NCBI GenBank assembly: GCA_027972325.1
Contig: JAPMOS010000011.1
Location: 622,501 to 686,500, forward strand
Direction: 5' to 3'
DNA: 64,000 nucleotides
From: Paratrimastix pyriformis
Lineage: Eukaryota; Preaxostyla; Paratrimastigidae
Below are positions 32,038 to 43,869 of this stretch, in pieces; position 1 is the stretch's first letter, and every line of letters starts with the position of its first letter. A program made the position numbers and the translations under genes. Below the pieces are notes generated by a model. That model saw only the letters and a program-made list of their open reading frames with translations. It searched no databases and was not told the DNA's origin.

Positions 32038-35000
32038 ATGTTTCCAGAAAATTCGCTTTCCTTCTCTTTCTTCGCCAAGCAAGAGCCTACCAACAGTTTC
32101 CCTGTCTCTCGTCCGACATCTCTATCTGCGGGTTCCGCAGTACAAGAGACTCTTGTTTTCTCTGCTGCTCCGTTGCCCGATGATCACGAGGAACAGTCAG
32201 ATTCAGAGGGGAAGAGCCGACCATCTTCAAGGTTTGCCTCCGGGTCGATCACCCTCAAGTTCTCTTTTTTTTTTGTCCCCCAGACGTCCAGGCCCTGTGC
32301 CTCCATCGGCATCTGGGCGCCGATCCCGGATTCCCCGGACTCCCAATCGGTCCTCGGAACCTGCCCTTCCCCGGGTCCGGAGCCACTCCACCTCGGCCCG
32401 CCGGAGCGCCCCTCCTGGATCCCCGGCGGGGGGCGGCGGCGGCTGGGACGGGCTGTGCTTCCACAACGACTTCGAGAGCGCCAACCTGCTGGCGGCCTCG
32501 CGGATCGTCAACCTCTCGGCCTCCTCCGTCGGCGGGGCCCGGCGGCCACCCACGCCCCCGGGGGGCCCCCCGCCCGAGTATGCCCTGTACCTGGTGCCCG
32601 ACGACGGGGCCGACCTGAAGGCCCAGTGGTTCTTCTTCGGCCTCACGGGCTGGGCCCCCGCCCCGGCCGCGTACACCTTCCACGTGACGACCCTCTTCAA
32701 GCGGGACTGCGTCTTTCGGGGCCAGGGCGCCCTGCCCGTGGCCTGCGTGGTGCCCGTCACCCACCCGCCCGGCCGCGAGGCCCTCGACCGGGCCATCGCA
32801 CAGGCCGTCCAGGTCGGCCCGAGCCCCCCCCCCCCCCCCTGCCATCGGAGCCTCTCCCCACCTCGCCCGCCCGCTTGGCGGCCATTCCGCTTGATCGGTT
32901 CCCCTCGCTGCTCGCCCACACCGCCTTCGCCGCTTGTCGCCCCTTATCATGGGCGCTTGTCCCTTATCATGGGCGCTTGTTGTCGCCTTTTTTTCTTGGG
33001 CGCGGGCAGGACGGGCGCCTACAGCGGGCCGCCTGGCGGCACGCCGGGTGGAACGTCTCGTACCAGCCCACCAGCCACCCGCTGGTGCTCGCACGCATCA
33101 ACGAGCTCTACGCCCCCTACCGGCAGGCCCGCCTGCGGGCCTCGACCCGGCCGCCCCGCAGCCCCCGATGCGCCCCGCCGGGCCTCTTCCCCCCAACCGG
33201 CTGCCATGGTGGCCAACCGGGAGACCCTCGTGCTGGGCGAGGGGCCTCTGGTCTGCTCAGCCCCCCCCCCCCCCCCCCCCCCGCCCTGCCCCGCCCTGCC
33301 CCGCCTGCACCCTCGATGCCCGCCATCCTCGAGGCTGACCCTGGCCCCCCCCCTCGGGGGGATGGGTGTTCGGTGGCGGCGCCTCCCAGGACGCTCTCCT
33401 TCACGTTGCACTTCGCCGAGCCGCCCGGGGGGGCCGGGGACGCGGCCCCGGCACCCGTCTGCCTGGGGCGGGCCGACCCGCCTCGGCTGAGCACCGCCCT
33501 GCCGCCCCTGGGGGCCCGGCCCCGGCCCCTGGCCGCCCCCGAGCCCCACGGGCCACCCCACCCGTCCGCGGGGCGGCCCCCCCGACCCCCCGAGGGCCAC
33601 CCGCCTGCCCCGCTGCGCCCCTGGGGGGCCCATATGACGGCGGCCTCGCCCCGGCCCCAGGGGGGCTCGCCTTCCCCTGCCCCCAGCCCCGCCTCGGCCG
33701 CCCCCAGTCGGCCGGCCTCGTCGGTTGTGGTTGTGGGTCGGCCGGCCTCGTCTGCTGTGTGTCGGCCGGCCGGTCGGGGCTCTCCCTCCGAGGGCGGGTC
33801 GGGGCCGGGGCCCGGCCAGCCGCCCCCCTGCTGGGCGGCCCCAGGGGAGGCCGGGGGAGGCCTGGTGCGGACCATGGTGGCCTTCGTGGCCTACTGCTAC
33901 CCCTACACGGTCTCCGACGCCCTCCGCGACGTCCACCAGGCCTGCGCAGCCGCCCGCGAGGGGCCCGAGCCATTCTTCGTCGAGCGGCACGGGTCCGGAC
34001 GCCAAGCGCCACGCTCACCCCCCCCCCCCCCCTCCTCCTCATCCTCCTCCTCCTCCTCCTCTCCTCCTCCTCCCTCCTCATCCTCCTCCTCCTCCTCCTC
34101 ATCCTCCTCCTCCTCCTCCTCCTCCTCCTCCTCCTCCTCCTCCTCCTCCTCTCTCCTCCCATCTCGCCCTTCCATCCATCCATCATCGCCTTGCCGGCCC
34201 CTCCCTGCCCTCCACCGGGGCACCCCCCGCCACCCGCCTCCACCACCCCCACCACCACCCCCACCCCCACCCCCACCCCCCCCACTCCCAAGCCCCTCCC
34301 GTCCTCGGGCTCCTCGAGAGGCAGCGTCCTCACGGCCGCAGGCCCCTCATCCGGTGTCCCGACGCCCCCGCCGCCGCTCCGGCCAGCCCGTGCCCCGAGG
34401 GAAGTCCGGCCGGCCCCAGCCCCGCCCCGGTCGCGGCCTCGGCCCCGCCCGCCCTCGGCCGCCCCGGCCCGACGCCCCGCCCAGCGCCGCCGCCCCGGCC
34501 CCCGATCGCGACCCCGATCCCCGTGGCCATCCCGATGGGCCGGCAGCCGAGCGCCCATGCCCATCCCAGCCCGCTCTGCCCGCCCCGGCCAGCCCGCCCA
34601 CCCCGATGGCGCCGCCCTCGCCGCCCCGGCCGCTCCCTCATCAGGGCAGCCCGGAACCCGGCCCAGGCGCCGCCGACCCCACACCGCCACCGCCACCGCC
34701 ACCGCCACCGCCACCGCCGCCTGCCCCAGCGCCGCCAGGGCCCCCTTGCGGGCCGCTGCTGCCGGGCGGTGACTTTGCCGCGCCCCCCAACCCCCCAACC
34801 CCCCGTCCGCCGTTAGCCGCCAGCCCAGCCGAGGGTGCAGGCCCGGCATCGCCTCGGCACCACCGCCACCCGCAGACCGCGCCCCGCTCGCCCCACAGCC
34901 TTCAGCAGCCCTCCCCGGCCGGCCCGGCCGGCCCGGCTGCTCCCCTTGTGGGCGAGGGCGAGGGCGAGGGCGAGGGCGAGGGCGAGGCCCCCGCTGCAGC

Positions 35001-37071
35001 GGCCGCCAGGAGCCCGTCACCTCAGCCCCGGGTGGGCCTGGCCGCCCCCGGCCCCGCCACGCCGCCCCCCTCGTGTAGCCCTGCCCAACCACCCGCCCCC
35101 CCGCGCAGCACGTCGCCGCCCCGGGCCCCGCCACCCGCCGGCCGCCCCGAGGAGGAGACCGACGCCCTGCCGCCGAGGGGGCTGCCCCCCGCCCCGGCCC
35201 TGACGCCCCTCTCGCCGCCCATCCCGCCCCGGCCCGGCAGCCGACAGCAGCAGCAGCAGCAGCAGCAGCAGGGAGGCCCCCCCGAACCCGAGGAGGGGGC
35301 CGCCCTGACGGCCGACGAGCTGCACGCCCTGACCAGGGAGCTCTCCTGCCGCGCCAAGAAGGGTCTGCCCCCGCCCCTGTCCTTGCCCCTGCCCCTGCCC
35401 CTGCCCCTGCCCCTTGTTGGCCCGGCCCGCGAATGGGCCGCATGATCTCTTTGAATGGGCCGCATGATCTCTTTGAATGGGCCGCATGATCTCTGGCTCC
35501 TCACCGACCGGACGGGCCGGTGGGGGGCGGGGGGCGGGGGCGGGGGCGGGTGTCTGCAGGGATCGTCTTCACGGCTCGGGCGCACCCTTCCGAGAGCGGC
35601 GGCAGCTTCGTCATGCGGGGCCTCATGCGGGCCCTGACCCACCCCACACACCCGCTCTCCCGCTGGGCCCGGGAGCACTTCGTCTTCCTTCTGGTGCCCT
35701 GCCTCAACCCCGACGGGGTCGCCCGGTCTGTCCACCCCCCATGCCCGGCCATGCCCGGCCATGCCCGCATGCTCCCCATACCCGGCCCCACCCGGCCCCC
35801 ACCCGGCCCCAACTCGGCCCCCACCCGGCCCCCACCCGGCCCCCACCCGGCCCCAACCCGGCCCCAACCCGGCCCCAACCCGGCCCCAACCCGGCCCCCA
35901 CCCGGCCCCTATGCCCCTCTGCCGCACCCCCGCCCGAACTGCCTGCGTGTGCTCCTTGCTGCCCCGCGTTCGACACCGCTTGACGATGGTGGTGGTGCCT
36001 GTTTGCGTGCCCGTGGCGGTGGCCGTGGGGCAGGGGCAACTACCGGACGGGGCCCACCCGGAACCCGCTGCCGCCCCCCCGGGGCCCCCGCTCCTGCCCG
36101 GCCAGCCCCACCCGATCCGGTCCGGCCCCGGGCCCGGCCGGCGGGTCGCCCCCCGTGGCGGCGGCGCTGTGGGATTGCCGCTGGCGGGGCAGCCCCTACG
36201 GGTGCGACTACAACCGCTCCTGGCACCGGGCCACCCAGGCCGCCCAGGCCACCCTGCCCACCCTCTGGGCCGCCAAGCGGCTCATCAGGGGCCTCCAGCT
36301 CAGGGTCCGCAGCCACCGCCCCGTCCCGACCCAGCCCGCCCCGCCCTCTGACCCGCCCTGCCCTGCCCCCTGCCCTGCCCTGCCCTGCCCTGCCCTGCCC
36401 TGCCCTGCCCTGCCCTGCCCTGCCCTGCCCTGCCCTGCCCTCGTGCCCGCATCATCTTGGGGTGACGCCCCCCATCCCATCGCTGGGGCCCGTTCAGCTG
36501 GCCGCCGCCAACGGGCTGGCTGCCCCCGCCAAGGCCAAGGCAGCCGCCGGGCCCCCAGCGACCGGCCGGGGGGCGCCGCCCGGCGAGACGACGACCGGCC
36601 GGGGCGGTGGCGGTGGGGCCGCGGGCGCCGAGGAGCCCGCCGAGGGGCGGGTGGGCCGGGTGATGCTGTACGGGGACCTCCACGGGGCCGACCAGAGCCC
36701 GGGGGCCTTCTGCTACGGCTTCAACGAGGACGCCCAGGGCCAGACGGGCCTCAACTCGCGCAACGTCCACCTGGCCCAGCTGGTGCACGCCCTGGTGGCG
36801 GCCCGGCCCCGGGGGTCCATGGTCTTCCAGCCGGCCCGCTGCGGGTGGTACCAGTGCTCCCCACACGCGGCCCCGGCCGCCCACGCCCCGCCCGCACCGG
36901 GCCAGCCTCCGCCCGGCACCAGCGGGCTGCCCCCTGGGGCTGCGACAAGCGGTGGGGCCCAGCCGCAGCAGTCGCAGCAGTCGCGACGGCCCCGGTCGCC
37001 CTCGGCCGCATCCTCGTCATCCTCCGATGAGGCCGACCAGCACGGGCGGCGCCCCCGCCCCAGGCCCTCCC

Positions 37072-37109
<38 letters not shown>

Positions 37110-38249
37110 GGCGCCCTTCGCTGGCCGGGCTGTCGGCGGGTGCGGCCCCCTGGGTCGGAGGCCCCCCGGCCGGACCCTCGCCCCGGCGCCCCCACACGCT
37201 CGGCTCGCCGCCCCGTGGGTTGGTGGCCGTGGCCCCCTTGGCCCTGCCGCTGGGCCGCATCGACCCCCCCGGGCCGGCCGGCAGGGGCCTGAGCATCACC
37301 GGGGGGCTGGCGGGCCTGGGTCTGGGCCCGGCCACGGGGCGCGCCCCCATGATGATGAGCGGCCGGGCGGCCCCCCCGTCGGGTGGCGAGGAGGCCCCGC
37401 CGTCCCCGCCGCCCCCGCCGCCCCCGCCGCACCGGCTCGACGCGCTCCTCTACAAGGAGGGGTCTGGCCTGCCTGGCCCCCACCCCGCCATGCCGCCCGG
37501 CCCGGCCCCTCCTCGGTCCCTTGGGAGGGGATCGGCGACAGCAGCAGCTCATGGGGGGCGGGGGGCTCGTCTGTGGGGGCGGTGGGCTGGCGTGCTGGGC
37601 GCCGCAGGTACGTGGCCCTGGCCCCGCACACACTGCGCTTCTACCGGCGCTTCGGGGGGCTGCTGGCCCCCTGCGAGGCGGCCGTGCCCCGGCTGGCGGC
37701 CATGTGCGCACCGGGGGGGCCCCTCGGCCCGGCCGCCCCCTACCTGACCCTGTCCGGTCCCTCGGCCCCACCCACCCCATCATCCCTCGGCCCGGCCCCT
37801 CCCCGCGCCCCGCCACCAGGCGACGTTCCTCACCTCCGCACACCGTCCCGGTGCGGTTCCTTTGCCCCCCCGGGTGCCCTTGGGTGCTGCGGTGTGCATG
37901 CAGGTGGGAGGGCCGGGAGCGGGAGGCCCTTTGGCACCGGCCGCGGGACGTGCGCCAGGGCGGCATCGGGCCCATCTGCCTCAGCGCCGAGCTGGGCCTC
38001 CCGTACGCTTTCACCTTCGAGTTCTCCACCGCCGGGCCGGGCGGGGGACCCGGCGGGGGACCCGGCGGGGGGCCGGGCGGGCTGCACTTCACCCGAGAGG
38101 ACCTCGAGGGCCTGGGCTGGGTGCTCCTCGAGGCCTGCTGCCGCTACTTCGGCCCCGCCCCGCCCCCGCCCGCCCCCGCCTCATCAACCCCACCCCGCCC
38201 CCGCCCCACGTACCCCATGGCTAGGCCAGCCCCCCCCCCCCCCCCATGA
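32038..38249 (+). CDS. Cytosolic carboxypeptidase, M14 family (AGBL/CCP), probable tubulin deglutamylase
   Basis: CCP enzymes remove C-terminal glutamates from tubulin, fitting the ciliary genes next door. It starts MFPENSLSFSFFAKQEPTN at 32038. An intron with donor GTTTGCCTC leads to the CCP N-domain: LCFHNDFESANLLAASRIV, KAQWFFFGLTG and FHVTTLFKRDCVF. Then comes MVAFVAYCYPYTVSDALRDV. The catalytic core shows ARAHPSESGGSFVMRGL (metal HPxE) and VPCLNPDGVAR. It continues NYRTGP, CDYNRSWHRATQAAQ (DLNR equivalent) and YGDLHGADQSPGAFCYGF (metal His). The general-base Glu lies in YAFTFEFSTAGPGG. Long Pro/Ala-rich inserts and repeat-filled introns separate these blocks. A poly-C run just before the TGA at 38249 makes the exact C-terminus uncertain. 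Confidence 0.75.
33261..33282. repeat. Poly-C run (22 nt) in the carboxypeptidase gene
   Basis: A homopolymer downstream of the VLGEGPLVCS-type codons, likely intronic. Shorter C runs also occur at 32824-32839 and 38230-38245 in the same gene. Confidence 0.85.
34018..34156. repeat. Poly-C plus (TCC)n pyrimidine tract, carboxypeptidase intron
   Basis: The intron opens at donor GTCCGGACG (33993) right after FVERHG. The tract is pure pyrimidine on the sense strand. It mirrors the purine GGA array at 24010-24240, but on the opposite strand. Confidence 0.85.
35431..35494 (+). repeat. Three tandem copies of a 22-bp unit, carboxypeptidase intron
   Basis: GAATGGGCCGCATGATCTCT plus TT repeats exactly at 35431, 35453 and 35475; the third copy diverges at its end. 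It sits in the intron that opens at GTCTGCCCC (about 35363), after TRELSCRAKK, and closes before the exon carrying GIVFTARAHPSE. Unlike most repeats here it is not simple sequence. Confidence 0.9.
35775..35912 (+). repeat. (CCCGGCCCCAA)n array, carboxypeptidase intron
   Basis: About eleven imperfect copies of an 11-12 bp C-rich unit follow two CATGCCCGGC copies. The array lies between the exon ending CLNPDGVAR and the exon carrying NYRTGP. Confidence 0.8.
36356..36441 (+). repeat. (CTGCC)n pentanucleotide array, carboxypeptidase intron
   Basis: About sixteen copies of CTGCC, read as CCCTG or CCTGC in other phases. The intron begins at GTCCGCAGC after LIRGLQLR. Confidence 0.85.
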
Positions 38250-38617
38250 CGAGGAAGAGGAAGAGGAAGAACCGCTGCACTCCGCGTTTCTTGGGAGGCT
38301 CCGATCGGCGACTCGGCCGGGGATGCGATGGGGCCCGTTCCCACACCACACCACACGCGGAGAGCAGAAGGGCAAGGACTGGAAGAAGCAGAACAAGAGG
38401 AAGAGGAGGCGGAACAAGAGGAAGAGGAGGCGGAAGAAGGAAGAACAAGACCAAGAGGAAGGAGTGGATACTGTCTGCATATGGGCGCGCCGGACCTGCA
38501 TAATGGGCGCGTCCTCGGGGGAAGAAGAGCCAGCCACACCGCTTCGCTGGGACATAACCGAAAACACAAAAGCCGTCCACATACAAGAAGAAACCTGCAC
38601 CCAACGCGGCCACCCAG

Positions 38618-38653
<36 letters not shown>

Positions 38654-39107
38654 GGACACCAACGGGGGAAAGGGCGAGTGGGAGCGAGGCAACAGGGATA
38701 GGCCCCACCCACCTTCCGGCCGCCGCCCCGCACGCATCCGGAGGACACCGAGAACGGACAGAACAGAACGGAACGGACAGAACAGAACGGAACAGACAGA
38801 ACAGCCCATCAGGGCATGGCACGGCACAGAAACAGCACATTCCTGCGGAGAGGGGCAAACAAGCAGCAGCAGAGTAGCAGCTGGCGGGCAGGCGGCGACC
38901 AAACAAGCGAAAAGCGAAACGGAAAACGCGAAACGGGGAAAACCGAACAGCGAGAAGATCGATCAAGATAAAAAAGCCGGGCAACCAGAACGAGAGAACG
39001 AGAGGCAGGCCCCCATCGGCCAGCCAACCAGCGGATCAACCCCTCCAACTTACTCATCTCATACTCCTCCCCTCCCCCTCCTTAAGCAATGCTCCGCCCA
39101 CCACACC
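38250..39107. other. Tail-to-tail spacer without a recognisable gene
   Basis: These 858 bp hold AG-rich plus-strand sequence with GAGGAA/GAGGCGGAA repeats (38250-38460) and a G32 run (38619-38650), the longest homopolymer here. A GAACGGACAGAACA-type repeat (38750-38805) follows, then an A-rich stretch to about 39000. Antisense frames across it are long only because the repeats lack stops. Two 3' UTRs must lie here. I see no conserved protein or RNA motif. Confidence 0.6.
38619..38650. repeat. Poly-G run (32 nt)
   Basis: The longest homopolymer in the window, in the spacer between the carboxypeptidase and histidine kinase genes. Confidence 0.9.
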
Positions 39108-42100
39108 TCAAGACTGACACCCGTTGGGGCCGTTGGTCTCCACAGGGGCGGCCGGGCCATCGGCGGGGCCATCCAAGGGCAGGGGCGTCAAGGAGTCGCC
39201 GGGGCCCCGGCGGAGGAGGTCGGCGAGGGTCTCCTCGAGGACGGCCATCGGGTAGGGCTTCTGCAGGAAGCGGGCCCCGGCCCGGGTGAGCTCCTCCACG
39301 TCGGCCCCGCCCGGGAAGCCCGACACGATCAGCACGGGCACCCGGGGGTCGGCCTGCCGCATGGCCAGGTAGGCGTCGCGGCCGCCCATCCGGGGCATGA
39401 CCATGTCCAGCATGACCGCCCCCAGGGCCCCCCGGTGGGCCCGGAACTGCTCCAGCCCCTCGACCCCGTCGCAGGCCTGCAGGACCCCGTAGCCCAGGTG
39501 GCGCAGCATCCGCTCGGCAACCTTCCGCACCACCGGGTCGTCGTCTGACCCGTGAGGCCCGGGGCGGCGGGAGGGGGGATGAGGGAGCCAATGGTGAGGC
39601 AAGGGTGAGGCAAGGGTGAGGCAAGGGTGAGGCAAGGGTGAGCCAATGGTGAGCCATGGGTGGTTGGGTGGGTGTGGGTGGGTTTGGGTGTGTGAGCAGC
39701 GAGCGGCCAAAGAGGGACGGGGCCGGGGCGCGCGGACCCACAAGGAGGACGAGGGGGCCCTCGGGGGAGGTCGGGCGGGGCCGTTGGCGGTGGCGGTGGT
39801 GGCGCCCGTGGTGCGAGCGCGGCGCATGGGGCATCGGGGCGACGGTGGGTGGGCTCTCGCCGCCCTGGGGAGGCGACCCGGCCGGAACAGGCAGGGACGA
39901 CGCGACTGACGCGGCGACGGCCCAGGAGGGCTGGCCTGCGTCGAGTGGCTCCAGGAATGGCCGCATCGGGCTGGGGATCGCCGGGGGGGTCATGACAGCC
40001 TGGCCGGGCTGTCCATCGTCGCCGCCAGGGGCGCTCGAGCCGTTCGGGAGTTTGGCCAGGGGCGGTGGGGGTGGGGGCGGGAGGGGCCCCGCGTTCAGGG
40101 GCTTTAGGGCCTCAGGCGGCAACGAGGGGTCCCCCGGGGCCAGCCGCTCGCTGGCGCTGGACGAGGCCGGGGTGGGCGGCATCGAGATCTCCGAGGCCGA
40201 GACCGAGGCCGAGGTCGAGGCCATGACGAGGGCCAGCAGGGGCACGGGCGGTGGCTGGGGCAGGGGCGCGCCGTCGGGAGGATCGTCGAGGCGCCGCATG
40301 CGAACGAGGGAGAGCCGGTCGATGGCCAGCGGGAGCCTGGGGGGCGCAGAGGGCACCGAGCCGGCCGGCGAGGCGTCGCCCAGCGGCATCCAGAGGGCGA
40401 AGGAGGAGCCCCAGGGCCCGGTGGCCACGTCGATCCAGCCGCCCAGGTCCTGCATCATCCCGAAGACGGCCGCCAGCCCCAGGCCGGCCGCCCCGGGCTT
40501 GGTGGTGAAGGGCTCGAAGAGGTGCGCCAGGGCCGGGGCCGCGATGCCCGCCCCCGTGTCGCCCACCGACACCACCAGGTACCGGCCCGGCTGGGCGGCC
40601 GCCGGCAGGGGCGCGCTCGCCCAGGCGGCGTCCCCGCCGACGGGAGCATCCTCGGGCAGGGTCGCGTTGCGGGTGGCCAGCAGCAGGGCGCCCCCGCTGG
40701 GCATGGCGTCCCGCGCGTTGACGGCCAGGTTGAGCAGCGCCGACCGGACCAGCGTCTCGTCGTACTGCACCGGCGCCCCCGCCCACAATCACGCAACGAC
40801 AACACCAACAACCAACAACCAACACCACAGAGGAGATGAGCGCGGGCAGAACCGCCACCCCGCATCATCGCCACCAATTGTGCGCTGTCGCGGTGGGGCG
40901 ATGGGGCTGTGGGCTGTGGGCTGTGGGGCTGTGGGCGGGGCGGGATGGGAGCCGGACCTCGATGTCGTGGGCGGGGGCCCGCAGGGCGCACCGGAGGGCG
41001 ATGCGGGGGTCGAGCGAGTCCCGCAGCAGGCCGGCGATGGTGTCGAGGCACCGGTGCAGGTCCGCGTGGGAGGAGCCGTGGGGCGCCCGCCGGGAGAACA
41101 TGAGCAGCTTGCCCACGATCTCCGAGGCCCGGCCCGCCATGGCCAGCACCTCGCGGAGGGGCTCGTCCGAGGCCACGAAGGGCCCCGCCCGCTCCCGGAG
41201 CAGCTCCACGTTGAGGGTGATCCCCGTCAGGGCGTTGTTGATCTCGTGGGCCACGGCCCCCGCGAAGCGGCCCGTCGACTCGGCCTGGGTCAGGTCGTGC
41301 AGCTGCTTGGTGAAGGCGGCGCACGAGAGCCGGTCGGCCACCAGCGGGGTGATGTCCTCCAGGATGAGGAGCCCCAGGTCGCCCTCCACCGCCACCAGGT
41401 GCACCACCACATGCCGAGTCGCCCCGGCGGCCGTCTGGGCCACAAACTGTCGCCGCGGGGGCGCCGGCCCGGAGGCGGCAGAGCGGCCCGAAGAGGGCAG
41501 GGCCTGCGGGTCGGGCAGCAGGAGGGCCGCCAGCGGGGGCACAGTGGTCAAGTCGTAGCCGAAGTCGGCCCGGCAGCGGGCATTGAGGGCCTCGACCGTC
41601 AGGCCCCGCAGGTACCCCGCCGGGTCGGCCTCGAAGGCCGCCTCGGAAAGGGCCGCGGCCCCTTTGATGACGGCCGTGCCGAAGGGGACCCCTGCGTGCC
41701 CAACGAGGGTCAGAAGATGGCAGGCGGCGAGGGTCAGAACGGGCCGGTCCCGGGTCCAGCACCACCGGAGAAGGGCAGGCGGCGAGTGCCGGCGTCATGG
41801 GGAGTGGCGGCGAGGCGGCGGACCTTCGACCAGGGCGCGGAGGATGGGCAGCTCGGTCCGGAGGGTGGCCACGACCTCCATGATGTGGGTGATCTCCGGG
41901 AACCAGTGCGAGGCCAGCGGGCCGCCGACGGCCGAGCCGGCCTTCTCGGCGGATCGCCCCCACAGGGGCCGCCTGAGCTGGGCGAACTGGGCGTCGAGGA
42001 GGGCCCCCACCTGGGCCGGGATCCGGCTGAAGGGCCGCATGACCACCGTGTCCAGCAGCCAGGCCACCAGCAGCCCGGCGACGATGACGATGACCGCGAT

Positions 42101-42492
42101 CAGGTCGGACATGTAGAGCGACCCCACCAGGGCGCCCTCGTAGATGGGCTCCGTCGGGACGGCGCAGACCAGCAGGTACTGGCGGCCCCCGAAGAAGATC
42201 CCCGTCGCCGTGGCCGAGTGGGACAGGGACCGGGGCGCCAGCAGAGCCGTCCCGTTGCGCACAGCGCCCAGCATGGGGCCGAACAAGGACGCCGCCCAGG
42301 TCACCACGGAGGGGTCCGGGGAAGAGCCGCAGTCGACCGGCACCAGGGTCCCCCCCGGCAGCCACTCGAACAGGACGTTGTGGACCCGCTGGGCCGTGGT
42401 TAAGGACTGGTTGGTCCGCAGAACCCTGGGCAAGGGGAAACCAGTCAAGTGAGCGTGCACTCCCATGGCTCGGCGTGCGCGTGTGTGTCTGT

Positions 42493-42531
<39 letters not shown>

Positions 42532-43869
42532 GTAAAGAAGGAAAGGAGTAACGGCGTGTGTGTGTGTGAGTGTGTGTGCGTGTGTGTGTGTGGGGGGGTG
42601 CATGCGGGACAGACTGGGTCATGTTGAGAGCGTTCCGGGTGAGGATGGCCGCCTTGGGGCTGCTCCCCTCGGGGCCCAGGGGCGAGACCGGGGTCACGCA
42701 GCGCATCTGGCGCGAGGGGCACTCCACCTCGCGGCCCGTGCAGGGCAGGGCAGCCGAGAGGACGCACGAGGCGGTGCCCTCCATGGCGGCGGTCTGCATG
42801 AGAGCGACGTCCTCGGGGCCCAAGAAGGCCGCCGCCTCACTGGAGGACAGCGGACTCGGGCCGCCCAGCACCCAGGGGGCCCACAGGGGCCGCCCTTCGC
42901 ACTGCCCCACGGCCGCGGGGGCACCCAGAAGGCAGCTCTCGACTCGGCCGCCATCGGTGGCCCGAGCCGCGCTGAGGGGCGCCCCGGTGGCCGGGTCGAA
43001 GAGGCCCAGGGCGAAGGTGCCCGGCAGGGCCAGCAAGGGCCCCGCCACGGCAGGCCCCAGAAGGGACAGTGCCCCGTCGGGCCCCAGGGCCCCACTTGCC
43101 CCGGGCAGGCCCGAGGCCGACAGCTGGGCGGCGGCCGAGGCGGCGGCCGTGAGGGGCAGCTGCAGGTTGGTGAGCAGGCCCGTGCTGACGGTGCTGAGAG
43201 CCGATTGGCGCGTGCGCTCCGAGAGGTAGTTGACGATGACCGGCACGGTGGTGTTCAGGAAGACCTGCGCGCCCCACCCACCCCACCCCCACCCACCCAC
43301 ACGTGCAGCGCGAGAATCGTGGAGCGGTGCCAAACGGAGCCCAAAAGGGAGTTGGTGAGCGGCGATGGTGCGCGAGGGGCGATGGGGCGGCATGGAGCGA
43401 GACAGAGGGACATGGGAAGGGGTATGGACAGGTGGCTCTGGGGAGGGTTGAGCGTCCGGACCATCCCCGGGAGGATCGCGGCCAGGGCGCAGGCCAGGCT
43501 GATGAGCAGCAGCACAACTCGCAGCGAGCAGACGCATTGGCGCCGGATGGTCGCCCGACGGGTCTTGGCTGCCGAGGGGCTCTTTGGGCCGGGCCCCCGG
43601 GCGGGCGCCTCAGGGCCAGGGGCCGACCGCGGGTGGGGGTGCTGGGCAGGCCGCGGGGACTCGCCCACCAGGGAGACGGCCCCAGCGGCTGAGCCCGAGG
43701 ACGGGGGCTCCGAGGCGGACGATGGGGGAGCGGTCGCGTCCAGGCAGAGGGCCACCGGGGGCGAGGGCGAGGAGGAGCGCCCGGGCAGGGGGCCCGCAGA
43801 CGAGGTCGGGGGTGGCAGGGCGGAGCAGGCAGTCAGGGGCGAGCAAAGTCGGGCCGCAATGGCCTCCAT
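39108..43869 (-). other. Kinase module B (complete phosphorelay)
   Basis: Membrane helix VVLLLISLACALAAILPG, a Cys-containing sensor region (43264-42630, then from about 42425) and a second helix AVIVIVAGLLVAWLLD. The H box is GAVAHEINNALTGI, with His at 41247-41249. The N box is NLAVNARDAMPSGG, G1 is GDTGAGI, and F/G2 is LFEPFTTKPGAAGLGLAA. The receiver has DDDP, phospho-Asp in AVMLDMVMPRMGG (39405-39407), Ser in IVSGF and Lys in FLQKPYP. All residues for His-Asp transfer are present. A Ser/Ala/Pro-rich linker separates the ATP domain from the receiver. Confidence 0.78.

Noticed and set aside
38184-38984. Antisense ORF rich in Phe/Leu/Cys resembling a membrane protein
   Set aside because: Its hydrophobic look comes from the AG-rich repeats read on the opposite strand. 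It crosses the poly-G run and has no recognisable domain.
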